Shown here: in pieces, positions 8,558-18,041 of the stretch | Layout of the letters: every line of letters begins with the position of its first letter | Position numbering within the stretch: the stretch's first letter is position 1 | Source: Candidatus Epulonipiscium viviparus | GTDB lineage: Bacteria; Bacillota; Clostridia; Lachnospirales; Cellulosilyticaceae | Length of the DNA stretch: 64,000 nt | Direction of reading: 5' to 3' | Assembly (NCBI RefSeq): GCF_030708075.1 | Contig: NZ_CP117982.1 | Coordinates: forward strand, 1,277,228 to 1,341,227 | Translations under genes and position numbers: made by a program | Notes under the pieces: model-generated | Seen by the model: the letters and a program-made list of their open reading frames with translations, nothing else | Told to the model about the DNA's origin: nothing | Databases searched by the model: none

Positions 8558-9874
8558 ATGCCTATACATCTATTTTCCATAACAATGCTAATACTTGCGG
8601 CAACAAGTTGGACAACAAAAGAACCTATAGATCAAATTGTTGAAGATATATATCAATTGCTAGAAATAAAAATCAATACATCGTTTCTGTGTATAATATT
8701 ATTAATGATAATTAACAAAGTGATGTCAAGGAAGATTATCAAGCTGATGTCGGTGCAAATAGAAAAAATAGAGCTATTTTTTAGTATGGCAGTTTGCAGT
8801 ATGCTATTGCTAATAGTGAATTCATATATATATGGCATCAACATACATTCTATATATCTAAATATAAATTTAATGATAACTGGTCTAGTTTGCTTATTGC
8901 TATTTTACTTAGGAATATTGGTAGTGGCAGGATTTCAGCATATGAAGATACAGAATCAGTTGCTAGATCATCGACTGCAGGCGCAGCAAGTGTACCAGCA
9001 AATTGTTCATAGTAAGTCAGATATAACTATAGAAATAGACTGCAGTAAAGGGACAGTGGTTAATTACTTGATTAAAGAGAAGAAAAATCAGGTGTTGATA
9101 GGAAGAAAATATATGAAGTTTCGAAATGAGTTGTTATTAGACGTTGTGCACCCAGAAGATAAGGATCTTGTAATGGAGTTAACTGATATAGGCTATATCA
9201 CTGAAGCGCTAGCTAAGAAGAATAATAGATATAATTTTGAGTATAGAGTGCTGCGAAAAAATCAAATTCATTGGTTTAAAGGAGAGGTAAGTGTGATAAA
9301 TATATTAGATAGTGTGAAGGCAATCCTAGTATTAACAGACATTACAGATAAAAAGGAAATGAAATTTAAAATCGAAAGAGATTTATTGACAGGATTATAT
9401 AATAAAATAACAACGGAGGATTTAATAAAAATGCATCTGAGAAGTCACCTAGGAGGTGTACTTTTTGTAATAGATCTGGATAATTTTAAAGAGGTAAATG
9501 ATATTTTAGGCTACGATATCGGAACTGAAGTGATAAAAGATGTGGCGAAAAAGTTAACTGCAACCTTTAGGAAAAAAGAAGATATAATAGGAAGAATTAG
9601 AGAAGACAAGTTTATAGTTTTTATTAAAACCAATGTGGATAAGGTAAATATTACCAATATAGGAAACAGAATAAATGAGGTAATCGCTAAAAAATATAGT
9701 TATGAGGACAAGGAAGTTTATGTTTCGGCTAGTATAGGCATAGCAAAAGCGACAAAGCCGCTAACGACGTTTGCAGATTTATATATCGATGCAGATATGG
9801 CTTTATACCAAACAAAAGGCAAAGGTAAAAATGGATTTATGCTATATTCAAATGAAAACAGTAAACAAGAATAA
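8558..9874 (+). CDS. C-terminal part of the frameshifted GGDEF-domain protein, degenerate GGDEF
   Basis: 438 residues in the -1 frame relative to the previous entry. It has four further membrane helices (residues 1-130), a coiled segment (MKIQNQLLDHRLQAQQVYQ), a PAS-like domain (about 145-270) and a GGDEF-type domain (about 275-430; starts DLLTGLYNK). The catalytic motif GGDEF is replaced by REDKF (GRIREDKF), and the RxxD inhibitory site is absent, so diguanylate cyclase activity is unlikely. There is no ribosome binding site before the ATG at 8558, supporting expression only as an extension of the upstream frame, if at all. The open frame without further damage suggests recent breakage or continuing use as a c-di-GMP sensor or scaffold. 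Confidence 0.78.
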   Translation: MPIHLFSITMLILAATSWTTKEPIDQIVEDIYQLLEIKINTSFLCIILLMIINKVMSRKIIKLMSVQIEKIELFFSMAVCSMLLLIVNSYIYGINIHSIYLNINLMITGLVCLLLFYLGILVVAGFQHMKIQNQLLDHRLQAQQVYQQIVHSKSDITIEIDCSKGTVVNYLIKEKKNQVLIGRKYMKFRNELLLDVVHPEDKDLVMELTDIGYITEALAKKNNRYNFEYRVLRKNQIHWFKGEVSVINILDSVKAILVLTDITDKKEMKFKIERDLLTGLYNKITTEDLIKMHLRSHLGGVLFVIDLDNFKEVNDILGYDIGTEVIKDVAKKLTATFRKKEDIIGRIREDKFIVFIKTNVDKVNITNIGNRINEVIAKKYSYEDKEVYVSASIGIAKATKPLTTFADLYIDADMALYQTKGKGKNGFMLYSNENSKQE

Positions 9875-10042
9875 TTAATAAATGGTTTTTTACCGGTGAA
9901 ATGCTAATGGTGTAAAATAGCTTTATCAATCAGCAGATTATTCTAGTTTTTATGATAAAATTTATCTTAAATAAACAAAAATTAGGAATTATTAAAAATT
10001 GATTTACATAATATAAATTATACTATATAAGGAGGAGTTAGT

Positions 10043-11644
10043 ATGGTAAATCAACAAATAATACCGGTTTTTATTTTTGTATTTATGCTACAAAATAGTT
10101 TATTTTACTGTATATTAGCACGGTTAATGGTCTTTAAGTACAATAAAATAGTTATAATATTAATAGCAGCAATCAGTGTTGTATTAGAAATGCAAGTATT
10201 AACATTATTGCCACATTGTTCTGTTGTAGCATATGGATTAATGACGCTGTGCTATTGTGTAATAACTATTATTTGTTTTGAGGGATCCATTTTTAAAAAA
10301 TTTGTATGGGGGATAAGCATACCAATTCATATATTTTCAATTATAGCTGTAGCTGCAGCAATAAGGAGCTTGGCATTAGGTCAACCGTTAAAGTATATTT
10401 TTATGGATGATAATATCTTATTAGGGTTTAGTGCATATGTAGCAATAGTGTGTATAATAGTTTTGATGATACTATTAAATATAGTATCAAATGAGATATA
10501 TGCATTGATGATGCTGCCAATCGAAAAGGTAAAAATATTTTTGGCTATAGAAGTATGTATATTGATAGGGTTAATCAGCAATACATATGTATATGAATTA
10601 GAGTATTTTGCAAAGTCAATATTATTACAGCAAATTATATTGGGAGTAATGTGGATTGTACTATTTTATATGGGTCTTTTGATAATGATAGGTATCCAAA
10701 AGAGTAGTAATAAGCAACGCGACTTGACGCAAAATTTAAAAGCACAACAGATATATAAAAACATATTGCACAGAAAATCTGATATCGTAATAGAGGTAGA
10801 TTGTAATGCCAAAACAATGTTAAGCTATACAGAAAATGGAGTACCAGTGGCATTAGCGGTAGGGCAAAAATATGAGCAAGCGCGCAATGTGCTAATGAAG
10901 AGAGTTCAGCGCGATGATGAAAAATATTTTCAAGCTATGACAGAAATAGAATATATGAAAAACGTATTTATAGAAGGAAATAATAAATATAGCTTTGAGT
11001 ACAGGACAAATATATTTGAGACAATACGATGGCAACATGGAGAAGTTAACATAACATTAATAGATAAAACTATAAAAGCCATTATTTTGATAAATGATAT
11101 TACGCTAGAAAAAGAACTAGAATTTAAGGCTCAGCGAGATGTAATGACTGGATTATATAATAAAGTTATTGTTGAGAAGCTGGTTTCGGAGCATTTGTGT
11201 GAGTATGCAGATGGAGTGTTATTTATGATTGACATAGATAATTTTAAAGCTGTTAATGATAATTTGGGACATGAAATTGGAGATAAAGTGATTAAAGATG
11301 TTTCTAAAAAATTAAACAGCATATTTATTGAAGAAGATATTATTGGAAGATTTGGAGGAGATGAATTTGTAGTATTTGTTAAAAAAATAGAAGACGAAAA
11401 AAATAATATATACAATATTGCTGAAAAAATCAATAAAGCTATAGCAACAACATACTGCGATGAATACAATAAAGTGAAAATATCAGCAAGTATTGGAATT
11501 TCCAAAGTAACACCAGAGTTAAGAAATTATAAAGATTTATATATAAGCGCCGATTATGCTATGTATAAAACTAAGAAAAAAGGAAAGGATGGATTTACCA
11601 TATATTCTGGTGAAGAGCTGAATGGTGAATATGAAAAAAAATAG
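10043..11644 (+). CDS. Membrane diguanylate cyclase (PAS-GGDEF)
   Basis: A 533-residue protein with six to seven membrane helices in residues 1-225, a short coiled segment, a PAS-like domain (about 240-370; EYRTNIFETIRWQHGEV) and a GGDEF domain (about 375-525). The catalytic motif is intact as GRFGGDEFVVF, and the substrate segments DIDNFKAVNDNLGHEIGD and ASIGISK are present. The RxxD product-inhibition site is missing (IEED at that position). The protein should make c-di-GMP from GTP at the membrane. An AAGGAGGAG site precedes the ATG. It is a tandem paralogue of the preceding broken gene. Confidence 0.9.
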   Translation: MVNQQIIPVFIFVFMLQNSLFYCILARLMVFKYNKIVIILIAAISVVLEMQVLTLLPHCSVVAYGLMTLCYCVITIICFEGSIFKKFVWGISIPIHIFSIIAVAAAIRSLALGQPLKYIFMDDNILLGFSAYVAIVCIIVLMILLNIVSNEIYALMMLPIEKVKIFLAIEVCILIGLISNTYVYELEYFAKSILLQQIILGVMWIVLFYMGLLIMIGIQKSSNKQRDLTQNLKAQQIYKNILHRKSDIVIEVDCNAKTMLSYTENGVPVALAVGQKYEQARNVLMKRVQRDDEKYFQAMTEIEYMKNVFIEGNNKYSFEYRTNIFETIRWQHGEVNITLIDKTIKAIILINDITLEKELEFKAQRDVMTGLYNKVIVEKLVSEHLCEYADGVLFMIDIDNFKAVNDNLGHEIGDKVIKDVSKKLNSIFIEEDIIGRFGGDEFVVFVKKIEDEKNNIYNIAEKINKAIATTYCDEYNKVKISASIGISKVTPELRNYKDLYISADYAMYKTKKKGKDGFTIYSGEELNGEYEKK

Positions 11645-11691
11645 ACTATAATAGATTTATGAGTTCTAAAATAGTCTAAAGGATTAAAAAA

Positions 11692-13155
11692 TTATATGAT
11701 TACAGCAAATTGAGCAATTTCGCACGTATCTGCTGTGATAGGATTGTATAGGATCTTAATGATTTTGCCAGTATCAGCTTTAGTGGTAAAATATTGATAA
11801 TGTGTACCATTAAAAAAACTTTGTCCTTTGCTAAGAGCAGTTTTGTCAGAAATATTTTGGAGCTCTGTGAGCGCTAATTCGATTGCAAGGATTTCAGAAG
11901 TAGCAAATTGAGGTAATTTATTTTTGGTTGCAGATGAGAATGTAAATTTCGAAAAAACATCTTGCCATTTTGGCTCTAATCTAAACCTTTTCTGAACTTC
12001 TGCAGATGTAATATCTGCATTAACGTGCTTTATCGCAGTTTTCACTTTTGTTATTTCCTGAAGGATATCTTGAGAATGAAGCTCTAATTGAGTAGTGCCT
12101 AATTTTTTATCTGGAATAAGGTCTTTAGCAGACGAAATAATGATAGCTTGCTTATCGATTTGTAATTGCAGTGTTTGGAGAGCAAGATCTTTTGCTTTAT
12201 ACTTTTGATGGAGAAGATCAAATGTTGCTGAGGCAGAGGAGGATAAATTTTCATTTTGAAGTTCTGTACGCAGTGAATTTAATTCATCTGTAGCTATTAG
12301 ATACTCTTGAGTAAGCTTGGCAAGTTCGCTTTCGGCGGCAGCTTGTTCGTTTATAACAGCTGAGATAGTGGCATTAGCGGTACTAATATCTTTAAGTGTT
12401 TGGTCATATTTGGTTTCGCTATTTTTTAGTCTAATTTTTAATCTGTTGTGTTCTATTAATAGCTGAGTATAGGCATCTTCCTGAGAAGCAATTTCTGCTG
12501 CAATGGATTCGTCTGCTTCATAGCTTGGAAGCGTTTCGATTGCTGGAGTGAAAGGTGAGCCATGAATCGCAACGGTCATAAAGATGAGCTGACTCATAAT
12601 TTCGGTTTTAAATCCATGTGCAGCCATAATATGTGCCCAAAGGTCTTCTTTTAGTAATACATTTTTGAGAATAGTATGGCTCATTTTATTTAATGTTAAA
12701 ATATGCTTATCTTCTTCGACCAGTTTGTTAAAGTATTGCAAATAGATATCATCTGCTCTTTGAGAAACAAGTTTATACTCATCAATTTTTAGCTTTTGAG
12801 ATACAAAATCGATTATCTGAATAGAAAGCGAATCATCAGAAATAGTATATGATAGAGAGAGAATACTTTTTAAGATAATTTTAAGCTTGGTATTTAATTT
12901 GGATCTACTAAGGTTAGAAAGTTCTTGTTTTTTTTGATCAATATATTGCTCAAGATTTTGAGGTTTGGGAGCTTTAAGTCTTAGGTCTTTGTTGAATTTA
13001 TGACCCAACTTATTTATAAATTGAACCCCTTTTCGAGAAATTATATTGACACCAATTTTAGCAGTGTTTTTTGGGTTGAGTACTTCCAACATAGCAATAT
13101 ATTGCCTAATAAATTCATCATCAGTTTTTTGCAAAATTTCAAAAATATTTGTCAT
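11692..13155 (-). CDS. Uncharacterised coiled-coil protein
   Basis: A 487-residue protein without signal peptide. The N-terminal 200 residues are mainly helical; residues about 220-400 form a long coiled coil (heptad-rich, with IRLKNSETKYDQTLKDI and SELAKLTQEYLIATDELNSL); a compact C-terminal domain follows (FSFNGTHYQY-like beta segments). It starts at an ATG after GAAAGGATTT. It lies 15 bases after the serine hydrolase gene and is probably in one operon with it and the DUF2225-like gene. I do not recognise the family. Confidence 0.75.
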   Translation of the reverse strand: MTNIFEILQKTDDEFIRQYIAMLEVLNPKNTAKIGVNIISRKGVQFINKLGHKFNKDLRLKAPKPQNLEQYIDQKKQELSNLSRSKLNTKLKIILKSILSLSYTISDDSLSIQIIDFVSQKLKIDEYKLVSQRADDIYLQYFNKLVEEDKHILTLNKMSHTILKNVLLKEDLWAHIMAAHGFKTEIMSQLIFMTVAIHGSPFTPAIETLPSYEADESIAAEIASQEDAYTQLLIEHNRLKIRLKNSETKYDQTLKDISTANATISAVINEQAAAESELAKLTQEYLIATDELNSLRTELQNENLSSSASATFDLLHQKYKAKDLALQTLQLQIDKQAIIISSAKDLIPDKKLGTTQLELHSQDILQEITKVKTAIKHVNADITSAEVQKRFRLEPKWQDVFSKFTFSSATKNKLPQFATSEILAIELALTELQNISDKTALSKGQSFFNGTHYQYFTTKADTGKIIKILYNPITADTCEIAQFAVII

Positions 13156-13170
13156 ATAAAATCCTTTCTA

Positions 13171-15156
13171 TTACCAATTTATATAAAATTTAGTATTTGG
13201 TTCGCCTGCAAACATAATTTTTTCGACTCCAGAAAGGCTGATGGTGCCTTCGTGAAACTCGAGATAAGAATTATAGACGCATTCGCCAAAACTATTGTAT
13301 AAACCAAATGCTCCATTGCCCGTTATTGATATATCGATACCAGGATAATTAGGATCAACTTCTATAAAAAACCATTGAGAGAAATTATCTTTCTCAATTT
13401 CAACTTCATAACTTCGTAAATTATTCATTGTCGCAATATCGTTTTCGCTAATATAAGTGCTGCCATTGGTATGAAGATACTCGATGTCATCTATAACTTC
13501 GATGAATAGATCTGAAATATCTCGCCCGTTGTTTTGAGGGATTTGAACTGTGTTAATAGCATTAGAAGCGTCAATGATTTTGTAGTGTCCAAAAAAACCT
13601 TCAAGTGAAGAAGTTGTGGGCAGCTGAAAACTTGGGTGTGTAGTATACAATATAGAAGAAAAATATTCATCCACAAGATAATACTCATTGCCTAGTCTAT
13701 TTTGCCAGGCCTGTTCATATTGAGGAAGTGTGATAGACGGATTAAGTCGAACGAGTTCGTATTGAGCTTGCCATAAAGGTATGAGCCCGATGTCAAAAAC
13801 GGTATTAGTTTCTAGATAGGTTTGGTTATTAGACTCTTCTATAAATTCTGCTGTGTATAGCATATTTTTCGACGCAAAGATACCGTTGCCCTGATAATAT
13901 AACGTTTCGGCGGGAAGCTCTGTTTGATTGGAGGTTATAGTTAATGTACCGTCAGTTGAAACCGCCAAAGTGTAGTCAGTATAAAAATTTGCGTATACAC
14001 CACTATATTTTAAGAGGTTTTCGGGAGCGTATGCAAGCGTAGAAGTGATGGGTGAATCAATTGAAAAATTAATTTTTATACCAGCATCTACCAATAAATC
14101 GTTTACTATTTGTGTTGCGATCATCTGAGTATATAACGCATGGCTTCCGGTTGAGAGTACGCAAACTATGGCATCGATTTGCGGAATGACAATTACGGTT
14201 CCGTGCGCACCAATTAAATCACCATTTTTAAGAAAAACTTGAATGCCTGCGTCATAAAAAGGATCTAGGTTTACGTTGTCCCAGCCCAATCCAAATGCAA
14301 AATTTGAGTTAGAATTGGAGTGCCAAATCCCTCGTAAATATTCTGGATATTTTGTAGTTTCTATGGCTTGATAGCTTAATATTCCAGGATTTAGATATAT
14401 ATTCATAAATTTGCATACATCTTGAGCAGTGGCCAAAATTCCGCCTACACCAAAATAATTATAAAGCTCAGCAACATCTGATGTCATGGTTCCCAGATAT
14501 AGTTTATGATATGCAGAGACCGCGTTGGCTATCGCATCGTCTGTTGCGAAGTGTGTATTTGTAATTTTTAGGGGTTCAAAAAAATAGCGCTGCAAGAAGC
14601 TGCTAAATGTCATTCCAGATACGTCTTCTATCAATATTTCGAGCAGGGCATAGCCGTCGTTACAATATACTGAAAATTCGCCAGGTGTGGACTTTAGGCG
14701 CTCAGTTGCTAATCTATCTAGCAAATCTTTTTTGCTAAATTTTAGTGCATCGTCATAGAAAAGCGAGTTTGATAGAGAGCCCCCCAAAAGTCCAGAAGAA
14801 TGATTTAATAACATCCGAACTGTAATATCTTTATACCGAGGATCTTGCATTTTAAAGTTTTCTATATAATGTATAATTGGCATATCTAGTTGAACTTGAT
14901 TTTGGTCAATAAGTAGCATAATGGCTGCAGTAGTATACATTTTGCTAATAGAAGCAATTGGGTAGAGTGTATCTATATTAACAGAAGTTCCAGAAACTCC
15001 GGCTGAAATAATTTTATCGTTTTGCATTACTGCATACTGAACATTGTCGGCACCTAAGTTAGAAACCAAAAGATTAGCGTATTGCGACGCCGTTGCTGCA
15101 AAAATACAATGGGGTAGTAGTGTAATTATTATTAAAATTGTAATAAAATGTGTCAT
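13171..15156 (-). CDS. Secreted class C beta-lactamase-like serine hydrolase
   Basis: 661 residues with an N-terminal hydrophobic signal (THFITILIIITLLPHCIFA, with a likely cleavage after AxA). The beta-lactamase/DD-peptidase motifs are present: S-x-x-K in PIASISKMYTT (Ser69, Lys72), Y-x-N in SVYCNDGYALLE, and H-x-G-type GAHGTVIVIP. The catalytic domain covers about residues 25-370; a further 290 residues have no recognised fold, though they may hold lipocalin-like beta domains seen in related hydrolases. The start at 15156 sits six bases after GGAGG; in-frame TTG and GTG codons upstream overlap that site. The likely role is hydrolysis of a peptidoglycan-derived or D-amino-acid ester/amide outside the membrane. 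Confidence 0.85.
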   Translation of the reverse strand: MTHFITILIIITLLPHCIFAATASQYANLLVSNLGADNVQYAVMQNDKIISAGVSGTSVNIDTLYPIASISKMYTTAAIMLLIDQNQVQLDMPIIHYIENFKMQDPRYKDITVRMLLNHSSGLLGGSLSNSLFYDDALKFSKKDLLDRLATERLKSTPGEFSVYCNDGYALLEILIEDVSGMTFSSFLQRYFFEPLKITNTHFATDDAIANAVSAYHKLYLGTMTSDVAELYNYFGVGGILATAQDVCKFMNIYLNPGILSYQAIETTKYPEYLRGIWHSNSNSNFAFGLGWDNVNLDPFYDAGIQVFLKNGDLIGAHGTVIVIPQIDAIVCVLSTGSHALYTQMIATQIVNDLLVDAGIKINFSIDSPITSTLAYAPENLLKYSGVYANFYTDYTLAVSTDGTLTITSNQTELPAETLYYQGNGIFASKNMLYTAEFIEESNNQTYLETNTVFDIGLIPLWQAQYELVRLNPSITLPQYEQAWQNRLGNEYYLVDEYFSSILYTTHPSFQLPTTSSLEGFFGHYKIIDASNAINTVQIPQNNGRDISDLFIEVIDDIEYLHTNGSTYISENDIATMNNLRSYEVEIEKDNFSQWFFIEVDPNYPGIDISITGNGAFGLYNSFGECVYNSYLEFHEGTISLSGVEKIMFAGEPNTKFYINW

Positions 15157-15177
15157 CACCAACCTCCAAATTATAAG

Positions 15178-15948
15178 CTATTTGTGGAATTTATTAATTT
15201 TAGTTTTTAGCTCTATGGCGCGATCCTTTAATTTAGGATGAACACCAACATCAATTATGAGAGAACTCAATAGGCGTAAGGAAGTACTATAATCTGAAAT
15301 TTTATAGGATAGCACTGATGTTGTGTATACAGATTTATGAAAATCAAAACCTAATGCAGGATAATTATCGGTATCTAACGATAACTTGAAGCATTCATAT
15401 GCGTTTTTGATAAACTCTGTTTCGTCATCAAGTTGCTTGAGATCGTGGTATAGCCAAGATATTCTTAAACATAAAACAGCTTTTTCTATATTTTTGCCAT
15501 TCCTAATTAAACATTCTGCCAATGCAAGTTGGTATAAATCTAAGGCATAGTTTATGCTTCGAACTTCTTCGATAGGAATAGGAAAATAATTTGGGCAAAT
15601 TTTGGTCCGCACTGCAGCTCGCTGGGTTGGTAAAAGAGTAGCAAAAGATGCATTTAGTGCTGTATGCCCACAAGGGCAGCTGATAACATCATAAAGCATT
15701 GGATCAACTATGCTATAATGTGTACGCAAATCTTCATCAATATTTTTTAATTGATTTTTGCCAGATTTTATAGCACTAGAATGAAAATCTTTGTTACAAA
15801 TGGGACAGTGGACCTTGCGCTGATAGATTAAATCTGCTTCAGTAAGTTCATTAAGATTAGATGATGAAGAATTAGAGGGCTTATCCACTAATGTTAAATT
15901 AGCCAAATTTTCAAGTCCAAATTTTGAAAAATCTTTAAATAATGCCAT
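15178..15948 (-). CDS. DUF2225-like zinc-ribbon protein with helical repeats
   Basis: 256 residues. The N-terminal half has the paired cysteine pattern VHCPICNKDF and ISCPCGHTALN with DPMLYDV between, as in DUF2225 proteins, whose members are small zinc-binding proteins of unknown role. The C-terminal half is helical and TPR-like (ALDLYQLALAECLIRNGKN, CLRISWLYHDLKQ). It starts after AAAGGAGTGG. First gene of a probable three-gene operon with the serine hydrolase and coiled-coil genes. Confidence 0.75.
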   Translation of the reverse strand: MALFKDFSKFGLENLANLTLVDKPSNSSSSNLNELTEADLIYQRKVHCPICNKDFHSSAIKSGKNQLKNIDEDLRTHYSIVDPMLYDVISCPCGHTALNASFATLLPTQRAAVRTKICPNYFPIPIEEVRSINYALDLYQLALAECLIRNGKNIEKAVLCLRISWLYHDLKQLDDETEFIKNAYECFKLSLDTDNYPALGFDFHKSVYTTSVLSYKISDYSTSLRLLSSLIIDVGVHPKLKDRAIELKTKINKFHK

Positions 15949-16043
15949 TTAATTAACCACTCCTTTATAAATATAAAAATATATATATCAAAAATTTATG
16001 TACTAAAAAAAAATAAATACATTAAGATTATATCATAATTAAC

Positions 16044-16078
16044 AAAAAAAGGATACACTAAAAATGATCAGCGCATCC
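16044..16078 (-). terminator. Rho-independent terminator after the flagellar operon
   Basis: On the reverse strand GGATGCGCT pairs with AGTGTATCC (nine pairs including two G-U) around a ten-base loop, followed by TTTTTTT. It lies 20 bases after the stop of the DUF2508-like gene. Confidence 0.8.
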
Positions 16079-16097
16079 ACGAATTATTAATAATTAT

Positions 16098-16313
16098 TTA
16101 GCTGTAGTATAACTGTTTTAAACGATTTAGTAAATAGCTGTGTTTTATTTGGTTTGCTTTATAAGCATATGTGTAGTAATCGAGCAAATCAGGTTCAGTG
16201 GTATTTTCAAATTTATGCAATGTGGTAGCTAAGTCTTTTTGGACATCACCAACTTGTTGTTTCAATGATAATTCTTCTTTACGTTGCGTTTCGGTTAATG
16301 TTTTTTCTTTCAT
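16098..16313 (-). CDS. Small DUF2508-like protein
   Basis: 71 residues from the ATG at 16311-16313, with AGGAGG eight bases upstream; the longer GTG start overlaps that site. It is helical and soluble, with the segment TEPDLLDYYTYAYKANQIKH and YLLNRLKQ, resembling the DUF2508/YaaL family (PDLIDYxIYELKAAxxKYxYLL). The family has no known function. It lies between flagellin and the terminator and so is probably co-transcribed with the flagellar genes. Confidence 0.7.
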   Translation of the reverse strand: MKEKTLTETQRKEELSLKQQVGDVQKDLATTLHKFENTTEPDLLDYYTYAYKANQIKHSYLLNRLKQLYYS

Positions 16314-16388
16314 ACAAGTCACCTCCTATATGTGGAAGTATTGACATAATTTAGGAGTTTAATACTATGAATCGAAAAAAATTACATA

Positions 16389-18017
16389 TTAACTTTGGAG
16401 TAATTGAAACACTTGTTGCGGACGCTGATTTGCTTGTGCGAGCATAGCATTAGCGGCCTGAGAGAGTATGCCGTCCTTAGTGAATAGTACCATTTCTTTT
16501 GCCATATCTGTATCTTGAATTCTGGATCGGGCACCGTCGAGATTTACAGAGTTGTTACTAATATTTTTGACAGTGTATTCGAGACGATTTTGAGTAGCAC
16601 CAAGATATGCTCTTCGCGATGAAATTTCAGCAATTGCTCTATCGACTGCACCTAATGCAAATTGTGAATCTTCCATAGTAAGCAATGAAATTCCGTAGCG
16701 ATCTTCGTTTGCTGCAGTAAGAGGATCATCGTTTAAGATAAGGTAATCTGTAAATCCATATATTGGAGTTTTGCTAGTAAGTCCCAAAGTATCTGGCTTG
16801 GATGATGCGATATCTATTTGGGTTAGCTGATTTGCTTCGGAGCCGGTTTGAACGGAAAGTTTTAAATCAACAAATCCACCATCATAGCCGGCAAGATAGT
16901 CTCCGGCAATTCCGGAATTCTTTGCGGTAAGAACCATTGGGTCATATGAAGTACCCATATTGACAGCGTCGAGATTAAAATTCGGATACTCTTGCGCTCT
17001 AACTATTAATGCTAAGTCAAAGTCTAATAAATATGAGCCATCTTCTTTAGTTGTAGGAACTCCGACACCGGCACCGTCGTATTCTCCGTTATCATAATCT
17101 TCGGGGTCATAAAATTCAAACACTACGCCATCAATAGTAAATCCTGAGCCTGCCTGAAATTTATGAGGCTCTGGATCAGAAGTTCCGCTGTTGATGCTTG
17201 GCAACACAATTTCGTATGTGGCATATTCTTTACTATCAATACCCTGGGTGATTTGCTTGGTCGCAATAGAGTTATTTGTGACATTAATGGGATTTGTATT
17301 TGCCGAAGATCCTGGATTTTTTGCTGTGAGAACGAGATCTGCGCCTGTGGGATCTATGTGAAAATTTGGTAAGCTTGCATAGGACAGATCTTTTTTCCAA
17401 TCACCTTGCAAATCTAATCCGATAGCTGCAGGGTCAGTAAGGGTAGTCGATACTGAACTATCATAAAATTCAAACGGTTGACCATCGATAGTAAATTTAT
17501 CGCCAGAAGTAGGCATATCGAGGCTGATAGAGTATTGGGCTTGTAGGCCGTTATATTTGCCGGTTTGAGTAATTTGAAAACCGCTATCAGCAAGCTCTTT
17601 GTCCCCGGATAAAATTTTATGCTGATTAAAGTCGGTTTCATTGCTAAGTCTGTCTAATTCTTTAATAAGCTCATCAACTTCAATTTGGATCTTTTCGCGG
17701 TCGGCATCGGTGTATGTTTCGTTTGCAGATTGAACAGCAACTTCGCGGATGCGCTTGGTAATTTCATGTGCAGAGCTTAGAGAGCTTTCTGCTGTTTGAA
17801 TTAATGAGATCGCATCTGAGCTATTGCGGCTTGCCTGAGCTAGTGAGTCAAGTTGCGCGCGCATTTTAAGTGAAATCGCCATTCCTGCGGGATCGTCTTT
17901 AGATGAGCTAATTTGTAATCCCGAAGAAAGTCTTTCCATAGAGCTAGATTGTGCTTCGTTGGCTTTGTTGAGTATATTAACGACTTTTAGTGCAGGTATG
18001 TTATAGTTAATTTTCAT
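16389..18017 (-). CDS. fliC: Flagellin
   Basis: 542 residues with conserved flagellin ends. The N-terminal D0/D1 includes RLSSGLQISSSKDDPAGMAI, AISLIQTAESSL and REVAVQSANETYT; the C-terminal D1/D0 includes RAYLGATQNRLEYTVKNI and ends AQANQRPQQVFQLLQS. The central part (about 150-440) contains two related segments, each with FTIDG..FEFYD and later LVLTAKN / MVLTAKN, so the variable domain arose by internal duplication. It is exported by the flagellar type III system and assembles the filament. fliS lies immediately upstream in the operon, as is common for a chaperone. It should be driven by the sigma-28 promoter upstream of the first gene. Confidence 0.96.
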   Translation of the reverse strand: MKINYNIPALKVVNILNKANEAQSSSMERLSSGLQISSSKDDPAGMAISLKMRAQLDSLAQASRNSSDAISLIQTAESSLSSAHEITKRIREVAVQSANETYTDADREKIQIEVDELIKELDRLSNETDFNQHKILSGDKELADSGFQITQTGKYNGLQAQYSISLDMPTSGDKFTIDGQPFEFYDSSVSTTLTDPAAIGLDLQGDWKKDLSYASLPNFHIDPTGADLVLTAKNPGSSANTNPINVTNNSIATKQITQGIDSKEYATYEIVLPSINSGTSDPEPHKFQAGSGFTIDGVVFEFYDPEDYDNGEYDGAGVGVPTTKEDGSYLLDFDLALIVRAQEYPNFNLDAVNMGTSYDPMVLTAKNSGIAGDYLAGYDGGFVDLKLSVQTGSEANQLTQIDIASSKPDTLGLTSKTPIYGFTDYLILNDDPLTAANEDRYGISLLTMEDSQFALGAVDRAIAEISSRRAYLGATQNRLEYTVKNISNNSVNLDGARSRIQDTDMAKEMVLFTKDGILSQAANAMLAQANQRPQQVFQLLQS

Positions 18018-18041
18018 AGTGAATGCTCCTTTAATGTTAAG

